From assembly GCA_016700115.1 (NCBI GenBank), contig CP064999.1, positions 5,327,501-5,391,500 of the forward strand: a DNA stretch of 64,000 nucleotides, written 5' to 3'. Below the pieces are notes generated by a model. The model did not search any database and was not told the DNA's origin. It saw nothing but the letters and a program-made list of their open reading frames with translations. Below are positions 36,710-45,123 of this stretch, piece by piece. A program made the position numbers and the translations under genes. Position 1 is the first letter of the stretch; the number at the start of each line of letters is the position of its first letter. The DNA is from Sphingobacteriales bacterium. Its GTDB lineage: Bacteria > Bacteroidota > Bacteroidia > Chitinophagales > UBA2359.

Positions 36710-36946
36710 ATGGGTCTAAAACAAAGTTTTGCTATGCTTACAGGAAAACCCGAAATGTTGGCAATGTTCAGCAAATGGAACTTTTCAAAAACAGCCATTA
36801 TGATAAATGGTGCAATTACAATGATTGCTGCCCTATTGATTTTGTTTCCAAAATCATTTGTATGGAGCAACTTCACAATGGCAGCAGGAATTTTAATGAT
36901 TATATGCCTGCATCTTTTAGACAAAGACTTAAAGGTGCTGCAATAG
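36710..36946 (+). CDS. Small membrane protein, possibly a truncated DoxX-like protein
   Basis: 78 residues with two hydrophobic segments (TAIMINGAITMIAALLILF and NFTMAAGILMIICLHLL) and the cytoplasmic motif FAMLTGKPEMLAMFSKWNF. The frame is open upstream to 36656 with more hydrophobic codons (SILILVAVF) but no ATG, so it may be the shortened remnant of a four-helix DoxX-type protein. It comes right after a spacer repeat and is the first ORF of its block. Confidence 0.5.
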   Translation: MGLKQSFAMLTGKPEMLAMFSKWNFSKTAIMINGAITMIAALLILFPKSFVWSNFTMAAGILMIICLHLLDKDLKVLQ

Positions 36947-37013
36947 ACATCCCTTTTCTATTGCTCAATATAATCATCATCTATCTCCAACTCCCGCTAA
37001 AAACAATTTTTTT

Positions 37014-37450
37014 GTGTGGGCAAGATTATTCGCAATTATTTGTGCTTGTTCGCTTTCATTAACTGCTTGCAACAAACAGCACAATACAAAATTGAAACTT
37101 CTTCAGACAAAAAAACAGAGAGCAATATGGACTTTTCAAAACTTACAAACCCAAACGCAAAAAGTGCCATTGAAGCACTACAAGCAAACGAGTTTAATGC
37201 TTAGAATTCTCATGTTACCTAAGATAACGTTTTTACTGATGATGGTATAACTTTGGGGTTCAATTCCTTCTTTGACAACACATTCAACAAGAAAGAGAAA
37301 TTCCTAACCATTGACATAGTTGAAAATGATGGAAAAAATATTTTTGGCAATTTCTGTGCAGGACAATGGGGAACATTTATTGTATTCTTTAAATTCACAG
37401 TTAACAAATAAGGTAAAAAAACAAGATTGGAAATCGGTCGAAGAAAGTAA
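37014..37450 (+). pseudogene. Decayed NTF2/SnoaL-like lipoprotein gene
   Basis: Pieces of one protein lie in different frames. A signal with lipobox (LFAIICACSLSLTAC) from 37014 is followed by SSDKKTESNMDFSKLTNPN ... IEALQANEFNA in the next frame. After stops comes FTDDGITLGFNSFFDNTFN and VENDGKNIFGNFCAGQWGTF, which is typical of small NTF2-fold proteins. At least two indels and an internal stop make it non-functional. It ends directly before the ion-channel start. Confidence 0.6.
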
Positions 37451-37451
37451 A

Positions 37452-38123
37452 ATGAACATCAAGAACTTCTTGCTTAAAAGAAAATATGAGCTGTTGCTAA
37501 TTGCCCTCATCCAACACCTTTATATTGGTATTGTTGTACGTGATATCCCATTCTATACAGAAATACTTTGGCCTGTTAATATGGTATTTCTTGGGTTGGC
37601 AAGTGTGGGTGTGTTTATTGAAAAAGGAAAACTAAAAAACATCGTTAAAAACATATTGGCAATTATTGTCATTGCGTTTCCGGTGCTGCTTCCATTTTTC
37701 AAAGGTGTTCCAGAATTTATGTTTTTACTGAACGTGTGCTATGTTATTTTCTTCTCGTTTATATTTTTAGAAGTATTCAAGTTTTTAATCAAACCGGGTT
37801 ACATAAACACAGACATTATTTCAGCAGCAGCTTGCGGTCTTTTTCTTTTGATAGAAATATTTGTTTTTCTTTTTCAAATTTGGGTTTATACGGACACGAA
37901 TTCATTTAAAGGTATAGACCACAGTAGTCCGGCACACACATTTATAGACTTGGTTTATTATTGCTCTATCACTTTAACAACAATCGGTTATGGCGACATT
38001 ACACCCAATGCCCCCTACACCAAATTGGCAGCATCATTAATCGGAATTGCAGGTCAATTCTATTCAGTTGTTTTAATTGGTATTTTGATAAGCAAGTTCA
38101 CCAATCATTCAAACTCAAAATAA
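37452..38123 (+). CDS. Potassium-type ion channel
   Basis: 223 residues, starting at the ATG at 37452; the longer frame from 37320 overlaps the decayed gene and is rejected. Several hydrophobic segments precede a pore helix and the K+ selectivity filter TTIGYGD (about residues 176-182) in YYCSITLTTIGYGDITP, followed by the inner helix LIGIAGQFYSVVLIGILIS. No arginine-rich voltage sensor or RCK domain is visible. The gene is separated by one base from the bestrophin-like gene, so a paired cation/anion channel operon is likely. Confidence 0.87.
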   Translation: MNIKNFLLKRKYELLLIALIQHLYIGIVVRDIPFYTEILWPVNMVFLGLASVGVFIEKGKLKNIVKNILAIIVIAFPVLLPFFKGVPEFMFLLNVCYVIFFSFIFLEVFKFLIKPGYINTDIISAAACGLFLLIEIFVFLFQIWVYTDTNSFKGIDHSSPAHTFIDLVYYCSITLTTIGYGDITPNAPYTKLAASLIGIAGQFYSVVLIGILISKFTNHSNSK

Positions 38124-38124
38124 T

Positions 38125-39111
38125 ATGCACACAGGAAGTCATTACAAAATATCAGAATTCTTACTTTGGACAAGACGTGATATTTATGTCCTGGTTATTT
38201 TGGCAACCATACCAACGGTTCTATTTCAAGTTTTTGATTTGAAATGGATTGCTATTCCTTGGGTTCCTGTGGCATTAGTTGGCACGGCAGCCGCTTTTAT
38301 CGTTGGTTTCAAAAATACACAAACGTATAACCGACTTTGGGAAGCAAGACAGATTTGGGGAGCAATTGTAAACACAAGTCGCACTTGGGGTATGATGAGC
38401 AAAGATTTTGTAAATGCCGACAAATCAGAAATTGAACAATTGATTTACAGACATTGTGCCTGGCTCACTGCTTTGCGTTTTCAATTGCGTAAACCACAAT
38501 CTTGGGAAAACTCAAACAAGAAACATAACATCGAGTATCGTAATTTTTATTCTGTTCCTGAATGGGAGAGCACGATAGAAGAAGAATTAAAAAAATACCT
38601 TTCAGATGATGAACACAATTATATAGTTGTCAAGAAAAACCGAGCGACTCAATTGATTGCTTTACAATCAAAGCACATAAAACAATTAAGAGCCGAAGGA
38701 AAAATTGAACATTATGAATATGTAGAATTGGAAAGAAGATTAGCCGATTTATATGACCATCAAGGCAAATGTGAACGCATTAAGAACTTCCCCTATCCAC
38801 GACAATTTGCAAGCATTAATTTGTTTTTTGTGTGGCTTATGGTTGTGATGTTGCCTTTCGGTATGCTCAACGAATTTCAAAAATTGGGCGAACATTTTGT
38901 TTGGCTAACCATTCCATTTACAGTTATCGTTTCTTGGGTTTTTACTTCAATGGAAAAAGTTGGTGAAGCAACCGAAAACCCTTTTGAAGGCGGTGCAAAT
39001 GATATTCCGATGGCTGCTCTAAGTCGCACCATTGAAATTGATTTGAGAGATATGCTTGACGAAAACCAACTGCCCAACCCAATTGCATCAACAAACAACA
39101 TCCTAATGTAA
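38125..39111 (+). CDS. Bestrophin-family (YneE-like) ion channel
   Basis: 328 residues of the bestrophin/UPF0187 family. Visible hallmarks are an N-terminal WTRRDIYVLVILATIP, the first membrane pair around VPVALVGTAAAFIVGFKNTQTYNRLWEARQIWGAIVN, a central soluble part, a second membrane pair (LPFGMLNEFQKLGEHFVWLTIPFTVIVSWVF) and the acidic NPFEGGANDIPM segment that regulates bestrophins. The archetype is a pentameric channel; bacterial members can be cation-selective. Coupled to the K+ channel gene upstream. Confidence 0.88.
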   Translation: MHTGSHYKISEFLLWTRRDIYVLVILATIPTVLFQVFDLKWIAIPWVPVALVGTAAAFIVGFKNTQTYNRLWEARQIWGAIVNTSRTWGMMSKDFVNADKSEIEQLIYRHCAWLTALRFQLRKPQSWENSNKKHNIEYRNFYSVPEWESTIEEELKKYLSDDEHNYIVVKKNRATQLIALQSKHIKQLRAEGKIEHYEYVELERRLADLYDHQGKCERIKNFPYPRQFASINLFFVWLMVVMLPFGMLNEFQKLGEHFVWLTIPFTVIVSWVFTSMEKVGEATENPFEGGANDIPMAALSRTIEIDLRDMLDENQLPNPIASTNNILM

Positions 39112-39149
39112 TTTTAAAGTAATCAGCAAAAATGAAGAAATGAGAAAAA

Positions 39150-39510
39150 TTAGCCATTCTTCACAAATGGTATCCAAGAGCAATAACCACCATTGACCGT
39201 GTAAACAAAATCATAGATTTTGTAGAATACGAATAAGACTTAGACCCTAAACAAGTAATGCTTGCCGACAGTAGTTGAAGTGATGATGTGAACAGTATTC
39301 AATATCCTGCACGAACGCAAGAGTTTACAGTCCCTTTTAAAATGGGTGGATTAGATGGATTTCCATTAACAGGACTTACAGGAATGGGAGCATTTGCCAG
39401 CCACGTTCCTGATGAAGGAGCATTGTTTATCTCTTGACAATGACAGAAAAATTTTAACTTCAGACCATTTAACAGCTTTATGATTGACAAAAAAACGGGC
39501 GACAGGCAGG
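39150..39510 (+). pseudogene. Decayed coding remnant
   Basis: Several frames carry protein-like text interrupted by stops: TIDRVNKIIDFVEYE, then YPARTQEFTVPFKMGGLDGFPLTGLTGMGAFASHVPDEGALFI, then FNSFMIDKKTGDRQAD. The composition is that of a real soluble protein, but I do not recognise the family. No ORF longer than about 45 codons survives. Confidence 0.45.
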
Positions 39511-39610
39511 CTGACTTAAGAAAGATTTAATTTTTGTCCACCGCACTTTTGAAGAAAAGACAAGCCAACCCTCAAAAAAACCGCGCCAAAAAAATAATAA
39601 CTTTGCAGAG

Positions 39611-40453
39611 ATGAAAAAAAAGGAAACCCAGCTAAAAGAGAATGTTCAGATTAAAAATAAAATTGAACAGGACAGGAATATAAAAGCTGCTCCTTTTAAG
39701 AAAGACATCCGAAAAACGACACCGCACAAGCACGATAATTATTTTGAAATTATTTACTTATCAAAAGGAAGTGGCTTCCATTTCATAGATAATTTTCAAC
39801 ACAAAGTAAATCCCCCCGTTTTATTTTTTGTGAGAAAAGAACAAGTACATCATTGGGAATTGACCAACGAGCCAAAGGGTTATGTTGTAATTATTAAAAA
39901 ATCATTCATTGAGAAAACACTGGACAGCGAACTAAAATCACTTTTTTCAAAGGTTAGCAAGCTAAGCTGTATAAGTGTAAAGAACAATGAAACGATTGAA
40001 AAACTCTTAGAGTTATTGACGGAAGAAAATAAAATAGTTGCAGAACACACATTTACGATTACAGAAGGACTGCTAAAAGCACTACTTTCTAAAATACTGG
40101 AAATCGCAAGACCAACATTAAAAACCCCTTCGACAAAATTAGACCTTTACAATTCATTTTCTGAAATGCTAAGTTCGGGAGAGACTTTGAAAAATAAGGT
40201 TGCTTATTATGCCGGAATGTTGAACACTTCCTCACAAAATTTAAATGCGATTTGCAGAAAAGTTTCCAATCAATCGGCAGCCGAAGTATTGGGAGAATTT
40301 ATTTTAAGCGAAGCTAAACGGTTGTTGATTTACACTACAAAAACTATTTCCGAAATATCGTATGAACTTGACTTTTCTGACGCATCACATTTTGTAAAGT
40401 ATTTCAAAAAAGCGACAGGTCAAACTCCTCAGCAATTCAGAGTAAACTCCTGA
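39611..40453 (+). CDS. AraC-family transcriptional regulator
   Basis: 280 residues. The N-terminal cupin sensor reads RKTTPHKHDNYFEIIYLSKGSG ... FFVRKEQVHHWEL. The C-terminal double helix-turn-helix reads KVAYYAGMLNTSSQNLNAICRKVS and AKRLLIYTTKTISEISYELDFSDASHFVKYFKKATGQTPQQFR, a complete AraC signature. A TAACTTTG -7 element lies at 39598-39605. The three genes downstream (cytochrome-like lipoprotein, DoxX, TauE/SafE) are on the same strand with small gaps and are the likely targets. Confidence 0.92.
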   Translation: MKKKETQLKENVQIKNKIEQDRNIKAAPFKKDIRKTTPHKHDNYFEIIYLSKGSGFHFIDNFQHKVNPPVLFFVRKEQVHHWELTNEPKGYVVIIKKSFIEKTLDSELKSLFSKVSKLSCISVKNNETIEKLLELLTEENKIVAEHTFTITEGLLKALLSKILEIARPTLKTPSTKLDLYNSFSEMLSSGETLKNKVAYYAGMLNTSSQNLNAICRKVSNQSAAEVLGEFILSEAKRLLIYTTKTISEISYELDFSDASHFVKYFKKATGQTPQQFRVNS

Positions 40454-40512
40454 TACCAGACATTTTTCAAATATACCACGTTTTAACCGTTGTATAGTAT
40501 CAAATTTGCAAC

Positions 40513-41007
40513 GTGAAAAAATTATTGCGTCAGACAAGGTATTTAATTCTTTTGGTTGCCGTTGCGGTATTGTTTGCTTGCAACCATAAATCTGACACCT
40601 CACAGGGAGAATGGATTACAGGAACAGAGCAAGAGAAAATAAAAACCATAGAAAAACAATTTCGTGGCTTTGATAATGCAATGGTGGAAACAGGGTATCG
40701 TTACCAGGAATTATACTGGGCAGGACAAGACGAAAACTGGGAATATGCCGACTATCAATTAGAGAAAATCAAAATTGCCATTGAAAACGGATTGGAACGC
40801 AGACCTAATAGGGCAAAATCGGCAGAGCATTTTTTGAATTATGTTTTGCCCGAAATGAAAAAATCCATTCAAAGTAAAGACACTGTTATTTTTAATAAAG
40901 GCTTCCAAACATTGATCATTAACTGTAACAATTGCCACGTACTGGAAAAAGTGTCGTTTTTCAATGTTCAAATACCAACAGTAAGACTATCTCCAATTAG
41001 AAAATAA
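40513..41007 (+). CDS. Cytochrome c-like lipoprotein (CNNCH)
   Basis: 164 residues, GTG start. The leader ends in AVLFAC, a lipobox. The mature part is helical (EKIKTIEKQFRGFDNAMVETGYRYQELYWAGQDENWEYADYQLEKIK), like four-helix cytochrome c'-type proteins, and Cys138-x2-Cys141-His142 (CNNCH) near the C-terminus is a c-type haem site. A small exported electron carrier or sensor is likely. It is followed after one base by the DoxX gene. Confidence 0.78.
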   Translation: MKKLLRQTRYLILLVAVAVLFACNHKSDTSQGEWITGTEQEKIKTIEKQFRGFDNAMVETGYRYQELYWAGQDENWEYADYQLEKIKIAIENGLERRPNRAKSAEHFLNYVLPEMKKSIQSKDTVIFNKGFQTLIINCNNCHVLEKVSFFNVQIPTVRLSPIRK

Positions 41008-41008
41008 G

Positions 41009-41440
41009 ATGTTTAAAAAAATCATTCATACTGACAACTCAAAAACGACAATAATCATTCGCTTGATGGTTGGTGCTGTATTTCTTTCTGAAGGCATTCA
41101 GAAATTTCTTTTTCCCGACACATTAGGAGCAGGACGATTTGAAAAAATTGGTCTGCCGTCCCCTGAATTTTTAGGAAGTTTTGTCGGCACGTTTGAAATC
41201 CTTTGCGGAGCATTGATTTTAATTGGTATGCTTACTCGCTTGGCAAGTATTCCGCTTATAATCATTATGCTTGTTGCCATGGCAACCACAAAAGCAGAAG
41301 TTTTAGCCGATAAAGGTTTTTGGGAAATGTTGCACGGAAGTAGAACAGATTGGTCAATGTTGCTCGGAAGTATTTTCCTGTTCATTAAAGGCGGTGGATA
41401 TTGGTCGGTTGACCATAAACTTAATCATACGCAAAACTAA
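41009..41440 (+). CDS. DoxX-family membrane protein
   Basis: 143 residues with four predicted helices and the family pattern RLMVGAVFLSEGIQKFLFPDTLGAGRFEKIGLPSPEFLGSFVGTFEILCGALILIGMLTRLASIPLI. DoxX proteins are linked to quinone- or sulphur-related redox steps in the membrane. It sits between a cytochrome-like lipoprotein and a TauE/SafE transporter, with no gap to the latter, which fits a small redox/sulphur module under the AraC regulator. Confidence 0.88.
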   Translation: MFKKIIHTDNSKTTIIIRLMVGAVFLSEGIQKFLFPDTLGAGRFEKIGLPSPEFLGSFVGTFEILCGALILIGMLTRLASIPLIIIMLVAMATTKAEVLADKGFWEMLHGSRTDWSMLLGSIFLFIKGGGYWSVDHKLNHTQN

Positions 41441-42214
41441 ATGGAGATCATAATCATATCATTAGCAGCGTTTATAGTTGCCATTCTTACATTTTTTTCG
41501 GGCTTCGGACTTAGCACAATTCTGACTCCTGTTTTTATGATTTTCTTTCCCGTTGATTTAGCTATTGGATTAACCGGAATTGTGCATTTTTTTAACAATG
41601 TTTTCAAATTGATTTTAGTAGGGAAAAATGCAGATAAAGCTGTTTTGTTTCGATTTGGAGTTCCTGCCGTTATTGCAGCAATAGTAGGTTCATGGTTGCT
41701 TTTAAACATTCCTGATGCAAAGCCATTGTTTTCATACGAAATGTTTGGAAAAACTTTTGAAGTGTTTCCTGTAAAGTTTATTATCTCCATTCTATTAATC
41801 ATTTTCGCAAGCATTGACCTTATTCCCTATTTCAAGAAACTGCAATTCGGTAAAGATAAGCTACCCATTGGCGGTGCATTGAGCGGTTTCTTTGGCGGAC
41901 TTTCGGGAAATCAAGGTGCTTTGCGGAGTGCATTTTTAATCAAAGCGGGACTTTCAAAAGATGCATTCATTGGAACTGCTGTTGTAGTATCAACCTTTGT
42001 GGACTTTACAAGATTAAGCGTTTATGCCACCCGATTTACAAAAGCGGGTTTAGATGAAAACCTGACTCTGGTTATTTGTGCCACGCTTTCAGCAATCATT
42101 GGAGCATACATCGGCAACAAACTTTTAAAGAAAGTAACACTAAGATTTTTGCAAGTAACAGTTGCGGTGATGCTGATAACTATTTCGCTTGCACTTGGTT
42201 CAGGACTAATTTGA
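41441..42214 (+). CDS. TauE/SafE-family anion exporter
   Basis: 257 residues, eight hydrophobic segments. The two duplicated TauE/SafE halves are visible: FFSGFGLSTILTPVFMIFFPVDLAIGLTGIVHFFNNVFK and GGALSGFFGGLSGNQGALRSAFLIKAGLSKDAFIGT. Family members export sulphite, sulphoacetate or similar organosulphur anions. The start directly follows the DoxX stop. Confidence 0.88.
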   Translation: MEIIIISLAAFIVAILTFFSGFGLSTILTPVFMIFFPVDLAIGLTGIVHFFNNVFKLILVGKNADKAVLFRFGVPAVIAAIVGSWLLLNIPDAKPLFSYEMFGKTFEVFPVKFIISILLIIFASIDLIPYFKKLQFGKDKLPIGGALSGFFGGLSGNQGALRSAFLIKAGLSKDAFIGTAVVVSTFVDFTRLSVYATRFTKAGLDENLTLVICATLSAIIGAYIGNKLLKKVTLRFLQVTVAVMLITISLALGSGLI

Positions 42215-42256
42215 AAATGACAAGCAAATTGACCGAAGAAGGGCTGGCTATGACAT

Positions 42257-42347
42257 GGGTAATTGTTGAACAACTACTCAAAAACCACTAAATACCCGAT
42301 TTTAAAAATACGTTGCTTTCAATTTAATGGCTTTTGCTGATTTGTAA
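42257..42347 (+). repeat. Spacer repeat copy 2, left part
   Basis: GGGTAATTGTTGAACAACTACTC onward matches the first 90 bases of the other copies, then stops at the insertion at 42348. The right part resumes near 42778. Confidence 0.8.
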
Positions 42348-42777
42348 TACCATTACGTAGTCAAAAATAACCCACCCAATTTAAAGACTTTAACCAATCA
42401 TGCGTAGTGCAAAATTAAATTAGAGTTGGTTTTAAATGTCTGTGGATGACTTAAAGAGTTGACTTAGGCGGTTAAGAATAATTGAAAAAGTCTGCCCTCC
42501 TTTAGGTAACAAACCGAGTAGTTTGTTTTCACCACCACCTTATGACCTTAGTAACCAACTAATTACACACTCAAAAAAAACCTTATTACCTTATTGTCCG
42601 AAGTGCATACATCCCTTTTTTATGCTTTCATTTTTATAAGGTAATAAGGTTTGTGAGTTTACTTGTTATATATTTTACTAAGGTAATAAGGTTATACCAT
42701 TATGTTGTCAAAAATACCCCACCCAATTTAAAGACTTTAACTAATCATGTGTGGTGCAAAATCAAATCATAGTTGGT
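42348..42777. mobile_element. Nested insertion with 83-bp direct repeats inside spacer repeat copy 2
   Basis: Two 83-bp direct repeats (42348-42430 and 42695-42777, about nine mismatches) bound this 430-bp stretch. Between them is an inverted pair CCTTATTACCTTAT (42581-42594) and ATAAGGTAATAAGG (42636-42649), plus a third AAGGTAATAAGG at 42680. No gene is present. A MITE-like element is likely. Confidence 0.65.
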
Positions 42778-42965
42778 ATAACTTACGCTGAGATTTTCGA
42801 TAACTCCATTCTCTCAACAAAAACACCAATAAATCGTAAAGGGATATCGGCACAAATGCTGCTCTCCAAACAGATTATTTGCATCTACCGGCAGATTGTT
42901 CCTTGTAAGTATGCCAAAGCTTAAAATATTCTTGTATTTTTGTTACCGGTTTTTCACAGACTGGT
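42778..42965 (+). repeat. Spacer repeat copy 2, right part
   Basis: Resumes with CTCAACAAAAACACCAATAA and ends TTTTTCACAGACTG, as in the other copies but more diverged. Confidence 0.75.
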
Positions 42966-42996
42966 GTTGGCAGTAACCATAAAGCGACAAACTACA

Positions 42997-43863
42997 ATGA
43001 ATAAAGCATTAACATTTTTATTGACACTTTTAACTTTAAGTGTATTTGGACAAAAAAATCCAACAGAAGAGGCGCAACCAATTGTTGCAGAAGGAAAACT
43101 TTTATATAAATCAGAAATGGCTTCTTGGTATGGAACAGACTTGTTTTTAGAAAACTATCAAGACAGAGAAAATATTGGTGGTTACTTTTCATATTCAGAC
43201 AAAGAGGTTGCTATATGTATTTTCTTTTCAAAAGCAGAAAAACCAATAGTAATTGGAACTATTTCGTTTGACAGTACATACAACATAAAGACAGCAAATG
43301 TAAGTTTGACTGAAAGAGAATTTACAAAGACAGAGAATGACTTATATGAAATTAGAAAAATTGCATTGACAGAAATTAACTCTGATACTTTGTTTAAAAC
43401 CTACATGAACACCAATCTAAATTTAATTCCACTAATCAATGGTAATGACAAAAAGGTTTATGTTTTGACAGGACCTCGAAATTATGGCGTAGTAATTTTT
43501 GGCAACGACTATTTGCTGACTTTTGATAACAACAACAAATTAATGGTCAAAAAGCAACTTCATAAAAATATCATTCCAGTTTACTATGATGAAAATGAAG
43601 ATGAAGACAATAAAAGTGTTGGAGCTATGCACAGCCATTTGCCTGAGACAGGAGAATTTATGACAGCCACAGACATTTGCACACTGATGCTATATGAAAA
43701 ATTTGCAAAATGGGAACAGCATATTGTAGTTTCTGAAAAGTATATGAATATTTGGAGTTGTAAGACCGACCAACTTACTGTAATTCCAAGAGACATATTT
43801 GACAAAAACAATAAAGACCAAGAAAAGCGAAACAAAAAGGACAAGAAGAAAAAAGATGAATAA
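42997..43863 (+). CDS. Secreted protein with a JAMM-like motif
   Basis: 288 residues from the ATG at 42997 (MNKALTFLLTLLTLSVFGQ, a signal peptide); the longer frame from 42940 only adds repeat sequence. Most of the protein is beta-rich (YKSEMASWYGTDLFLENYQ, KVYVLTGPRNYGVVIFGNDYLLTF). Near residue 226 is MHSHLPETGEFMTATDI, which matches the JAMM/MPN zinc site H-x-H-x(7-8)-[ST]-x2-D. The C-terminus is a lysine-rich tail. It may be an exported metallopeptidase, but the upstream catalytic glutamate is not certain. It is the only gene in its block, and the block is bracketed by a 12-bp inverted repeat. Confidence 0.65.
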   Translation: MNKALTFLLTLLTLSVFGQKNPTEEAQPIVAEGKLLYKSEMASWYGTDLFLENYQDRENIGGYFSYSDKEVAICIFFSKAEKPIVIGTISFDSTYNIKTANVSLTEREFTKTENDLYEIRKIALTEINSDTLFKTYMNTNLNLIPLINGNDKKVYVLTGPRNYGVVIFGNDYLLTFDNNNKLMVKKQLHKNIIPVYYDENEDEDNKSVGAMHSHLPETGEFMTATDICTLMLYEKFAKWEQHIVVSEKYMNIWSCKTDQLTVIPRDIFDKNNKDQEKRNKKDKKKKDE

Positions 43864-43885
43864 CAATGAATACTGCCAACACAAG

Positions 43886-44154
43886 CAACCGTTGCACAAC
43901 TACTCAAAAACCACTAAATACCCGATTTTTAAAAAAGTTACCTTCAAATTAAAAGTTTCTGCTGATTTGTAACTTGCCTGAGTTTTCGAATAATCTAAGA
44001 CACTCAAAATAAGTATCAATAAACCCCTCAGGTTTTTCAGTTCCGATACTGCTCTGCAAACAGATTATTTGCATCTGCCGGCGGGGTGTTCCTTGTAAGT
44101 ATGCCAAAGCTTAAAATATTCTTGTATTTTTGTTAACGGTTTATAGTCAGACTG
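43886..44154 (+). repeat. About 270-bp spacer repeat, copy 3
   Basis: CAACCGTTGCACAACTACTC to TTTATAGTCAGACTG; same organisation as copy 1. A TATTTTTG -7-like motif lies near the 3' end (about 44125-44132), pointing to the next gene. Confidence 0.9.
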
Positions 44155-44255
44155 ACGTTAACAACAAAGCTTTGGCGACATCACAACTCTGAACTGATTG
44201 CAAGAATTAAAAGTTAATAATTTTCGTAACAGCTCTAATTAAATTGAAACTACTT

Positions 44256-44903
44256 ATGCTGACGAAGAAAAGATTACCACTTTTAATTACACTTATTTGT
44301 TGCTTAGAATTATCAATTTACTTGTGGGCAACTTGGACAAGCACTTTAGATAGGAATAACTTTTTTGCAATTCAACCAGAATTTATTTTTGATAAGTGCG
44401 CCCGTTTAGCAGGCAGAGTATCATCATTCATTATACTTTCTATATTATTAACGGTAGGGTTTTACGGACTTAAAAATATTTATGGTAATGAAAAGCTAAA
44501 GGTATCTTTTCTGATTTTGATAACCCTATTTACTTGTAATCACTTAATCCATTTATTGTTTGTTATTCTTCGTTTCATAAGTCATGGAGAATCACTTGCT
44601 CTAAATGGACCAGTAGAAATCGGAGGAACAATACATGGAATAATTACTTTCACTTCTATTGTTTTAGTTCCAGTTATTCTTTGGAAGTATAAAAATTTAA
44701 ACAACCCCCTCTACATTGTCATAATTCTTTTTTTACTTAATATCAGTAGTTTCATTGTTAAAACTTTTTTGGGTAAGATAAAACCACCTGAACATCCTGC
44801 ATATCATAATCAACTTGGAATCGTTTTAATTTCTGCTGCTTGCATTTATGTATTGTTAAGAGTTTATCAAGAGAACAAGTTTAACACAAATGAAATCAAA
44901 TGA
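44256..44903 (+). CDS. Integral membrane protein, unknown family
   Basis: 215 residues with six likely membrane segments (LITLICCLELSIYLWATW, SFIILSILLTVGFYGL, FLILITLFTCNHLIHLLFVI, IITFTSIVLVPVILW, YIVIILFLLNISSFIV, LGIVLISAACIYVLLRV). Histidines in CNHLIHLLF, GTIHGI and EHPAYHNQ are spaced as in haem-binding membrane proteins, but this is only a resemblance. I use the ATG at 44256; a TTG lies four codons upstream. About 220 bases separate it from the AraC-type gene. Confidence 0.65.
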   Translation: MLTKKRLPLLITLICCLELSIYLWATWTSTLDRNNFFAIQPEFIFDKCARLAGRVSSFIILSILLTVGFYGLKNIYGNEKLKVSFLILITLFTCNHLIHLLFVILRFISHGESLALNGPVEIGGTIHGIITFTSIVLVPVILWKYKNLNNPLYIVIILFLLNISSFIVKTFLGKIKPPEHPAYHNQLGIVLISAACIYVLLRVYQENKFNTNEIK

Positions 44904-45123
44904 GCCTTCTAACAAACTTCTCTGCAGACTTCGGGCTGATGTTCTTCGGGCAAACTGTAGCACATGCCGCTAACATAAAAATTGCAAGAAATAGAAAAAA
45001 GAAGAACTTTGAAAGGTAAACAAACAGTTGTGCAAGTAACAAATCCTGGAGGAAAACGAACAGTAGTAGTTCTTAACCCTTATTTTTACTTTTTAATCCC
45101 TTCATCGTTGTGTTCTAATCTAA

